DNA of 64,000 bases, taken from NCBI GenBank assembly GCA_037044975.1, contig JBAOIL010000005.1:248001-312000 (forward strand), written 5' to 3'. Positions 54,494 through 62,231 of this stretch are shown here, piece after piece; within the stretch, counting starts at the first letter, position 1; each line of letters begins with the position of its first letter. Origin of the DNA: JADLHS01 sp020848635 (GTDB lineage: Bacteria > Verrucomicrobiota > Verrucomicrobiia > Limisphaerales > JADLHS01). Under the pieces are notes generated by a model. It was not told the DNA's origin. It made no database searches and saw only the letters and a program-made list of their open reading frames with translations. The position numbers were made by a program, and so were the translations under genes.

Positions 54494-54565
54494 GCCACCT
54501 CCTGAAATTCACCCCGTCCCCCCGGTGGTTGCGGAGGTTTCCTCCCGATCGCAGAGGTTTTGGTT

Positions 54566-55234
54566 TCAAGCGAAGCGCAATTCTCCGAAGCAATGGGGCC
54601 GATGGAAGTTGAATTCGTCCACGGGCGCCCACGCTGCCCAGTGCGGCTGGGAATTCTCCTCCGCGCATTTGAAAAAATTCCCGCGCCATGTTTGCCCGCC
54701 AACTTCCCCCAGGTGCCCGACATATCGTTCCAACAAGGTGAATGGGATGAAAAACTCCAGCGCCCACGTGACGGCTTCGGTGATTTCCGGCTCGCTGACG
54801 GGCGGAAGCGAACTCCGCACCCGCACCCCCTGCGCGACGGCTTCCGGGATGCGGACAAAATCCTTGAACCCTTCCGCCGTGCGCGTCGGATCAAGGATGT
54901 GATTGACGAGGAACGCCCCGCCACAATTGAATTCAAAATTAAAGTATCCGTGGTCTGGCTTTGGGGCGACGAAGCACTCCACACAACTGTCTTTCCACAC
55001 CTCACTCCCATAATCCATCCGCACGCAGCGGACAAAACGATCTTCGATTTGAAACTGGCCGTGGAGCCCCTGAGCGTCATAAGCCAGCCGAACCCGCGTT
55101 TGTGGCCGGTGCGGGCTACTCTCCGGCAAAAAATGGTCCACCGCCACCGGTTCAACCTCCGACCATCTCGGCAGCCACGCACCCGCTGTGGATCGCTCGG
55201 GCTTCGCAACAACTGGCTGAATGATGTATTGCAC
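54566..55234 (-). CDS. carbohydrate-binding family 9-like protein
   Basis: 222 residues from a GTG at 55234. CBM9-like beta-sandwich: TRVRLAYDAQGLHGQFQIED, GSEVWKDSCVECFVAP (acidic metal/ligand region), NFEFNCGGAFLVNHI, WALEFFIPFTLL and WRGNFFKCAE. Such stand-alone CBM9 proteins are common in Bacteroidetes and Verrucomicrobia. No signal peptide is visible from this start, which lies only 13 bp after the 3' end of tRNA-Asp on the same strand; longer frames would run through the tRNA and are rejected. Confidence 0.8.
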   Translation of the reverse strand: MQYIIQPVVAKPERSTAGAWLPRWSEVEPVAVDHFLPESSPHRPQTRVRLAYDAQGLHGQFQIEDRFVRCVRMDYGSEVWKDSCVECFVAPKPDHGYFNFEFNCGGAFLVNHILDPTRTAEGFKDFVRIPEAVAQGVRVRSSLPPVSEPEITEAVTWALEFFIPFTLLERYVGHLGEVGGQTWRGNFFKCAEENSQPHWAAWAPVDEFNFHRPHCFGELRFA

Positions 55235-55247
55235 GGGGAAATGAAAA

Positions 55248-55324
55248 TGGCGGGAGCGGCGGGGCTCGAACCCGTAACCTCTGCCGTGACAGGGCAGCGC
55301 TCTAACCAATTGAGCTACGCCCCC
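55248..55324 (-). tRNA. tRNA-Asp (GTC)
   Basis: Minus strand, 77 nt including encoded CCA. Acceptor GGGGGCG pairs with CGCTCCC (one G-U), D arm GCTC/GAGC, anticodon stem CTGCC/GGCAG with loop CTGTCAC giving anticodon GTC (Asp), and T arm with GTTCGAGC. All arms fold without mismatches of note. Confidence 0.95.
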
Positions 55325-55561
55325 GCTTGGGGATGGAGAGGCTAGGGAAATGAAGTCATTGGGTCAAGCTGAAGTGGGAAAATATTCGGGCAGCAGACGC
55401 CAAGGAGGTGGGGGTGGGGAACCCCGCTGAAGAAACGTACTGCTACCCGAACGTTCCAACTCTTACGAGCATTATCATTTTTTGTCAACCATGGAAAAAA
55501 CCATTAAATTGAGCTAGCTTCCCGCCCGACGCCAGCTTTCTAACCTCCTGCTAATGAATCC

Positions 55562-56671
55562 TTAACTCAAGCGCATCGGCATCACCACGTACAGGAACGG
55601 TCCGTTGATCTTGAGCACGCCCGGGCTGAGTTCATCAATCATCTCAATGAACACTTCATCCACGGTGAGCGCGTTGAGAGGATCAATCAGATATTTCGGA
55701 TTGAAGGCAACCGCGATTTCCTTCCCTTTGTAGTTCACCGCCATGCTTTCGCGGGCTTCTCCCACTTCCGGACTGTTGGCGGTGATGGCCAGGTTATTCC
55801 GGGTGAAGGAGAGCTTCACCGAGTTGGCTTTTTCACTCGTCATGATTTCGGCGCGTTTGAGGGCATGAAGGAATTCCTCGCGAGGCAAACCCACCCGCTC
55901 CTTGGTTTCGCCCGGTATCACCTGTCGATAATTTGGATAGTTTCCTTCGATCAGCTTGCTGATGATTTTGACGGAAAAATTCTTGCTGTCTGTTAGGGCA
56001 AACTCCGCCTGGTTATCCCCGTACTTAATCGCGGCTTCGCCGTTTTCCTGCAACAGCCGGTTGAGTTCGTTCACGGCCTTGGCGGGAATGATGAACTCCC
56101 CCTGGCTTTGCTCCGAAACCTCCACTTCTTCATCCACCAACGCCAGCCGGCGGCCATCGGTGGCCACGATCGTCATCTTGTGATCCTTCAAACTGATGAA
56201 AATACCGTTCAGAACGTACCGGGCTTCATCCGTGGAAATCGCAAAGGAGGTTTTGCGAAGCATGCCCCGGAACTTTTCCTGCCCCACGACCACCTTCTTT
56301 TCCTCTTTGAATTTTGGCAGCGGCGGAAACTCGTCCGCCGACAGCCCATGAATTTTATAGAACGACGGACCCGACCGGACGCTGCAAACATTCTTGTCGT
56401 CCACCTCGATCTCAATCTCCCCGCCGCTCAACTCCCGGGCGATGCCAAAGAGCTTCTTTACCGGCATGGTAGTTGTTCCCGGCTGTTTCACCGTCGCCTC
56501 CACTCCACAGACCACCGTCACGTCCAAATCGGTCGCGGTTAACTCGAGACAATTTCCTTCGGCTCGCAGAAGTACGTTGGAAAGAATGGGCAGCGTTGTC
56601 CGCGTGCTGACGACATTTTGCACGGCCTGCAATCCGATGAGGAGTTGCTCCTTGGTGATGGTCAGGTTCAT
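55562..56671 (-). CDS. dnaN: DNA polymerase III beta subunit (sliding clamp)
   Basis: 369 residues, three clamp domains. Typical segments: MNLTITKEQLLIGLQAVQNV and TTLPILSNVLLRA, TDLDVTVV (domain 1), GIFISLKDHKMTIVATDGRR, and the C-terminal GPFLYVVMPMRLS motif that ends the hydrophobic protein-binding pocket. Processivity clamp of the replisome. Minus strand; its upstream side carries an AT-rich region with DnaA-box-like sequences. dnaA and recF are not adjacent, unlike the usual order. Confidence 0.98.
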   Translation of the reverse strand: MNLTITKEQLLIGLQAVQNVVSTRTTLPILSNVLLRAEGNCLELTATDLDVTVVCGVEATVKQPGTTTMPVKKLFGIARELSGGEIEIEVDDKNVCSVRSGPSFYKIHGLSADEFPPLPKFKEEKKVVVGQEKFRGMLRKTSFAISTDEARYVLNGIFISLKDHKMTIVATDGRRLALVDEEVEVSEQSQGEFIIPAKAVNELNRLLQENGEAAIKYGDNQAEFALTDSKNFSVKIISKLIEGNYPNYRQVIPGETKERVGLPREEFLHALKRAEIMTSEKANSVKLSFTRNNLAITANSPEVGEARESMAVNYKGKEIAVAFNPKYLIDPLNALTVDEVFIEMIDELSPGVLKINGPFLYVVMPMRLS

Positions 56672-56856
56672 GTGGGTCTAATATCTGTTTCTTTTCAGAA
56701 AAAAACTATTCTTATTAAGGGCTGTGAATAAAACACTGAAACCTGCGAGTCAAGTTTGGCCCAACGACTTACAGGCGAAATGGAACCCTAAATAAAAATC
56801 GAAGGCCAGCCAAAAAGAGAAAACTTATCGACATTGTTCACAAACCGCACAGGCTG
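56672..56856. promoter_or_regulatory. AT-rich dnaN upstream region with DnaA-box-like 9-mers
   Basis: A 185-bp AT-rich spacer between cysteine desulfurase and dnaN. It holds TGTGAATAA at 56723-56731 (reverse complement of TTATTCACA, one mismatch to the consensus TTATCCACA), TTATCGACA at 56825-56833 (one mismatch) and directly abutting TTGTTCACA (two mismatches), plus an A/T tract at 56698-56720. This could be dnaN autoregulation by DnaA or part of an origin. Confidence 0.35.
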
Positions 56857-58023
56857 TTAACCATTAAGCCCGGCCCCCTTCACCCGTTTGGCACGTTGCA
56901 ACACGCTTGGCATCACTTGGCTCACATGATCCACCTCGGATTGGTTGTTTTTCCGGCCAAGCGAGAACCGAACCAGCGAGTTTGCCAGATTAGGCGCCAC
57001 CCCGAGCGCGGAAATGACGTGGGAAGGTTTCCAGCGAACCGGCCGAACAGGCGGATCCGCTTGAAGCACAAATTCCTTCCAGGTCCAAGTTCGCCAGCAA
57101 CGCGATGCTATCAGCTCCGTCCACTAGGAAAGCAACCGTGTTTGTCAGGTGGCCCTCCTGAGCGCCAACCAAAACTGTGTCGGGCAGGCGACGCAGCGTG
57201 GTTTTTAGCCGTTCGGTGAGCGGAGCAAGGTGAATTCCGGAGAAAACGGTTTCGGCACGAACCGCTCCATAGCTTCAACCAGACCGACAATTGCCGCCAA
57301 ATTCTCCGTGCCGGCCCGGCGTTCGTTTTCATGTCCGCCGCCGAAGAGGATTGGATCGGGCAGCAGCGGTGATCGGATGAACAAGAACCCTGCTCCCTTT
57401 GGCCCATGAAATTTGTGGGCGCAGCCGGAAACCAGATCGGCATTGAACTGATGAATGTCCGCAAATGGCTCCTTGCCAAACCACTGCACAGCATCGGTGT
57501 GAAATACAACGCCCCGCTGGCGGCACAGCGCGCCCAATGCGGCGACCGGCTGAATGGTGCCGACTTCGTTGTTTGCGGCCTGGATGGAAACCAGCGTGGT
57601 GTCCGGGCGGATCGCCTTCCCCAAATCATCCAGAGCCACCCGACCCTCGCCATCAACCGGCAAACGGGTAACTTCAAATCCTTCCTTCTGTGCGAGGTAA
57701 TCCAGCCCGTGCAAAACGGCATGATGCTCAACGGCGGAAGTGATCAAGTGCCGTCCCTTCGGCTTTCGCAACCGCGCCGCCCCAAACAGGGCGAGGTTGT
57801 TGGATTCCGTGCCCCCGCTCGTAAAGATGACTTCGCTCGGTTTGCATTGGAGCAAACCGGCCGCGCGATCGCGGGCGTCATCCAATGCCGCGCGCGCCCG
57901 CTGACCGATGTGATGGATGCTCGATGGATTGCCCCAAATGTCGTCGAAGTATGGCAGCATGGCTTCGCGCACCGCCGGATCAATGGGCGTTGTGGCGTTG
58001 TGATCGAAGTAAATGGTCCGCAT
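56857..58023 (-). CDS. cysteine desulfurase (NifS/IscS family), frame-disrupted
   Basis: About 388 residues across two breaks. PLP-dependent enzyme that takes sulfur from cysteine for Fe-S cluster or thio-tRNA synthesis. Start MRTIYFDHNATTPIDPAV, PLP-site GGTESNNLALFGA and SAVEHHAVLHGLD, internal-aldimine Lys in GCAHKFHGPKG, and catalytic Cys loop in CASSGSACSAGS. Frame changes near 57225 (before PLTERLKTTLRRLPDTVLVG) and 57030 (before PSHVISALGVAPNLANSLVR) are single-base. Gene is otherwise complete, ending at TAA 56857. Confidence 0.88.
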
Positions 58024-58347
58024 GGTCAGCCAATGAAGAATGAAGCAGGAGGCATGAAGAAGCAAATAGAAGCCACGAAGCAAAGGTTTGGTGTCATGCC
58101 GGTGATGGTTTTACGTGATCGCTTTCAACGTTTGCTGGCGCGGAAAGACGCATTTTAGGAATTTTTCTCGACTGCAAAACCCGCGATCACAGACCCCGAG
58201 CGCGGCATGGGAATGTTAATAACTTCCACGCACTAACCGCTTGCAATTTCCGGGGTGCGCCCTAAAGTCGAATTCCAGTTAATTGGAAGAAAACCCGGAG
58301 CGGCCCAAGATGAACCGCTTCATTGCAGACAGCGGCGAGATAACAAT
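58024..58347. other. intergenic region upstream of second pseudopilin
   Basis: Divergent to cysteine desulfurase. Apart from a promoter-like element (58241-58268) nothing is recognised. Confidence 0.4.
58241..58268 (+). promoter_or_regulatory. possible sigma-70-type promoter
   Basis: TTGCAA (58241-58246) and TAAAGT (58263-58268) with 16-bp spacing, about 80 bp upstream of the pseudopilin start. The match to -35 and -10 boxes is moderate only. Confidence 0.25.
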
Positions 58348-59154
58348 ATGCCTACCCCTCGGTTCAGTGTCGTTGGTCGTAACCGACTTCTTTCCGCGTT
58401 CACCCTGATCGAACTGCTGGTGGTTATTGCCATCATCGCCATCTTGGCGGCCATGCTGTTGCCGGCGCTCTCCAAGGCGAAGTCAAAAGCCCAATCCATC
58501 TCCTGCCTGAACAACATGAAACAATGGGGGTTGGGGTTTCGGATGTACACGGACGAATATAACGATTATGTGCCAGAAGAGGGGAATGTGGGTGTTTCCA
58601 TTATTGACCCTTTGAACATGGACGCGTGTGTAGCCCTGGGTCCCGCCTACCTTCAGCTCGCAAACCCTTTCCAACCTGTACCGGGCCAACCCACCGACGC
58701 CGCCACTCCCCGGCAGCCGAAGCATTTTTTCCTGTCCCAGTTGTCCCGAGCCCAGCAAGGCCGCCAATTCCTACGCCAATCCGCCGACGTTTGCCCGGGC
58801 CTTCTTCATGTATGGTGAAAACGGGCGCTTGTGCATCAACAAGGGAGGAAGCGTGCGCACCGTGGCGAATACAAAACTTAGCGGGGTAAAAAATCCGAGT
58901 GACACAATTTTTCTGGCCGAGGTGGGGACCCGAACTCCGCCGATAACAAAAACTCCGCCCAGTCCAACGTCACGGGCCAGTACGCTGTGGGCCGGCATGA
59001 TGGCCGGGGAAATTTCTCCATGTGTGATGGCAGCGCCCGGGCGGCCAAAACCAACGATTTTATTCGCACGGCCACTGAATCCAATGGCGCATCGTCCGAG
59101 TGGGCGGTGCCGCGCAAAATGTATTGGTATCCGAGTTCGGACACGCAGAATTGA
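58348..59154 (+). CDS. H-X9-DG type pseudopilin (two frameshifts)
   Basis: About 268 residues. Prepilin leader with FTLIELLVVIAIIAILAAML after SVVGRNRLLSA, then SCLNNMKQWGLGFRMYTDEY. Downstream segments are in other frames: NSYANPPTFARAFFMYGENG follows a change near 58760, and another near 58924 leads to NSADNKNSAQSNVTGQYAVG and the H-X9-DG motif (H-DGRGNFSMC-DG), ending WYPSSDTQN. Clearly the same family as the gene at 1283-2038. It directly precedes a secreted beta-sandwich protein. Confidence 0.85.
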
Positions 59155-59312
59155 ATTTCCCGGGAAGTCCGATGTGGCTGCGGGTGTTGTCTCGCCAATG
59201 GAATCCAATTGGCAGAGAAATGGATGAGCGAGTTTGTTCCCCGGGGCCGAGCAGTAACCAATTTTAATTAACCGACAAGACGAAAAAACAATCAAATCCG
59301 TAATTCCCTATT

Positions 59313-61475
59313 ATGAAAAAACTCCTCCTAAACTTAATTGTCGCCATCGCTTTGGTGGTGAGCAGCCGCGCCGGCATTGTTTTTAGCGATACTTTTAATT
59401 ATCCCGACGGTGGGATTGTCACAAATTCGGCTGGCATATGGGTGGCAAACACCGGAACGGCCAACACAATGCTGGCTTCCAACTCGGAGTTAGTAGTTTC
59501 GACATCTCGGACTGAAGATATTGCGGCATCGCTTGGCGCGACGTACATGACTAACGGAGCGACACCAGCACTTTACGCTAGCTTCTCCCTGAACTATATA
59601 CTGGGCGACCCACTGCAGCAGGGACGTATTTTACCCATTTTAGCGGACCGAATGTTAATGGGCCCTTAAGCGGTGCGCGCGCACGCGTTTGGGCCAGTGT
59701 ACCAATGTTGCGAGCGGTACGCTGGCAGGGTCGGATAATTTTCTTTTGAGCATCGTAAACGCCAGCGGCGGTAACGCAACAAACGCCCAATGGGGAACCG
59801 AACTCACCACGAACGTGACTTATACCATTGTGGTTAAGTATGAGTTGGCTTCGTTGACCGCGACCATGTGGATTGATCCGACTTCCGAGGCTAGCCCGAA
59901 TGTGGTGGGTACGGATTTTCCTGTCGACCTTTTCGACACGGCTGGTGGGTTGGTCAATGTCACCAGTTACTCGGTACCGACAGGCTACCGGCGAGGGAAC
60001 GATGTGGATTGACAATCTTAAAGTAGGCACTGCGTTTTCCGACGTCGCCGGGGCCGAGACCTCGCCTCTCATTTCCGCCATCCCTAGCCAAAGCACGCCG
60101 ATGAATACTCCGGTTGGTCCTATCGGGTTCACGGTTCAAGACGGCGAAACCATTCCCGCAACCGGCCTCACGGTCAGTTCCAATTCCTCCAACCCCCTCC
60201 TGGTCCCTGACGCCAACATCGCCCTCGACAGCATTGCCGATACCGGCGGCACCAACCGAACCGTGACCGTCACGCCAGCCGCCGGGCAGCAAGGTCAGGC
60301 AACCGTCATGCTTATGGTAAGCGATGGGGTCAACGCGTCCTCAACTTCGTTCCAGGTGATCGTTGGCGCGCCTACGATTTCCACGATTCCAAACCAAATC
60401 ACCTCCATCAACACTCCCACGCCGGCGATTCCGTTCACCGTCACCGACGCAGAAGGCGATTCGCTGGTTTTGAGCAGTAATTCCTCCAATCCAACATTGA
60501 TCAGCGACGCCAACATTTCAATCAGCGGCAGCGGCCAGAACCGAACCGTCACCCTGACGCCGGAAACGGGCCAAACCGGAATCGCGACGATCACCCTCAA
60601 CGTCACGGACGGCTTTAACACTAACAGTCGGAGTTTTATTGTCACGGTATCGCCTTCGTTGGGCTTGATTTACGAGGACAATTTTAGCTACCCGGATGGT
60701 TTCCTGGTTGGCAACGGTACCTGGTCAACCAGCAGCGGGACCCAGGCACACTAGTGGTGACCAACGGCACGGTGCAAATCAGTCAGGCGCTTACGGAAGA
60801 TATGAACACCGTGATCCGGTTTTACCGGTGGGTGCCCTTTTGCGCCTGCCAGCGGGGTCGTTCTCTACGCGGGCTTCACCATCAACGCCGAACAACTTCC
60901 CAGCAGCGCGGGCAATTACTTCGCCCATTTCAAGGATTCCAGCACCGGATTCCGCGCTAAAATCTTCACCAGCCGGGCCAACGCGGCTTCCTGGGTATTA
61001 CCGGATTGGCATCGCCAATGGGGCCAACATCGTCACCGGCGAAGTCGCGAGTGATCTGGCGACCAATACCACTTATCAGATCGTGTCCCGCTACAATGTG
61101 GGCACGGGCGAGAGTTTTGTTTGGGTCAACCCGGCTTCCAGCGCTAGCGCTGGCGTTTCCGCCACGGACGCCACCAGCACCCTCACCATCGCCCAATATG
61201 GCCTGCGGCAGGATTCCAGCGTGGGGACGCTCTACCTCGACAATCTGAAAATCGGGACGTCGCTGGACGAAGTGGTGACGCTTCTCCCTCCGGTGGCCCA
61301 AACCTTGACCAACAGTGTGATCAACGGCGAACTGATTTTGAGTTGGGCCAATCCGCTATTCGTGCTCCAGTCCGCCCCCGAGGTGACCGGCCCGTACACG
61401 ACGATCCCGGACGCCACCAGTCCCTATACAAATACCCTTTCGGGTGGGCAACAATACTTCCGGTTGAAATATTGA
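59313..61475 (+). CDS. secreted two-LamG, two-Ig-repeat protein with C-terminal Fn3-like module, multiply frame-disrupted
   Basis: About 720 residues if read through. Signal MKKLLLNLIVAIALVVSSRA; first LamG-like domain (VFSDTFNYPDGGIVT onward, about 20-240); two cadherin/Ig-like repeats (ISAIPSQSTPMNTPVGPIGF and STIPNQITSINTPTPAIPFT onward) each with a SSNSSNP segment; second LamG-like domain (LIYEDNFSYPDGFLVGNGTW onward); and a C-terminal module with VLQSAPEVTGPYTTIPD ending QQYFRLKY. Frame changes fall near 59600, 59670, 60000, 60745 and between about 60830 and 60985. Both LamG halves are homologous, so this is a duplicated architecture. Function: extracellular, probably polysaccharide binding or adhesion (inference). 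Confidence 0.65.
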
Positions 61476-61500
61476 GCGTTTGATTTACCGATTTTTCACA

Positions 61501-61530
61501 GGAGGGCGGCCGCAGCCGCCCTCCTTTTTT
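61501..61530 (+). terminator. rho-independent terminator
   Basis: Perfect 10-bp stem GGAGGGCGGC/GCCGCCCTCC with CGCA loop and six T residues, 25 bp after the LamG gene stop. Confidence 0.9.
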
Positions 61531-61576
61531 GCTTTGCTCCGGCCCGGTCGTCCGCACACTGCGTCCGCAACGAGTT

Positions 61577-62119
61577 ATGAAACGCGCCATCTTCCTCGAC
61601 CGCGACGGGACGATTATCAAGGAGAAGGAATATCTCCGCGACCCGGCCCACGTCGAAATTTTCCCGGACGCCTTCGCCAGCCTGCAACGGCTGGCTACCG
61701 CCGGGTTCACCTTGTTCATCGTGACAAACCAGTCCGGCGTGGGCCGCGGTTACTTCACCCTGACCGACGTGGACCGGGTCAATGCGCGCGTGATCCAGGA
61801 GTTTCAGCCATCCGGCATCACCTTTCAGAAAATTTACATCGCCCCAGAAGCGCCGGACCAACCGAGCCGCGGGCGCAAGCCTTCCCCCCAGTTTCTGTTC
61901 GATGCCCGCGATGAATTCGCGTTGGATCTGGCGAGCAGTTACATGGTCGGGGATAAGATGATTGATCTCGAATGTGGCTGGAACGCCGGCGTGCGCGCCA
62001 GCTTGCTTGTTCGCACCGGCTACGGCCGGCAGGTGGAATGCACCGCCGCACCGCTGCTCGCCCGGGCCGTGGTCGTAGATGATTTGACGGCCGCCGCAAA
62101 CTGGATTCTCGAACGATGA
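61577..62119 (+). CDS. gmhB: HAD-family heptose-1,7-bisphosphate 7-phosphatase (GmhB-like)
   Basis: 180 residues. HAD motif I IFLDRDGT (Asp8 nucleophile, Asp10), motif II IVTNQSG, motif III/IV region VGDKMIDLECGWNAGV. GmhB makes LPS inner-core heptose, or histidinol phosphate in the HisB branch. The Zn-binding Cys cluster found in classic GmhB (C-x-H...C-x-C) is absent here: the corresponding stretch reads YIAPEAPDQPSRGRKPSP. Other members without Zn are known. ATG 61577 is set by the family N-terminus. LPS relevance is consistent with the lpt genes in the window. Confidence 0.85.
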   Translation: MKRAIFLDRDGTIIKEKEYLRDPAHVEIFPDAFASLQRLATAGFTLFIVTNQSGVGRGYFTLTDVDRVNARVIQEFQPSGITFQKIYIAPEAPDQPSRGRKPSPQFLFDARDEFALDLASSYMVGDKMIDLECGWNAGVRASLLVRTGYGRQVECTAAPLLARAVVVDDLTAAANWILER

Positions 62120-62231
62120 GTTGGCGGGTCTGGGTGGGGCGCGTCCCGCCGCCGCTGCCGGCGCAGAGACTGAATTTTCCTGCGATTCGGATGGTTGCCA
62201 TGTCGGCGAACGGGGTGCAGGCTACCCGCGG

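Noticed and set aside
55235..55324. Extension of the CBM9-like gene through tRNA-Asp to an upstream ATG
   Set aside because: The upstream part of the frame is the tRNA gene itself; the GTG at 55234 avoids it.
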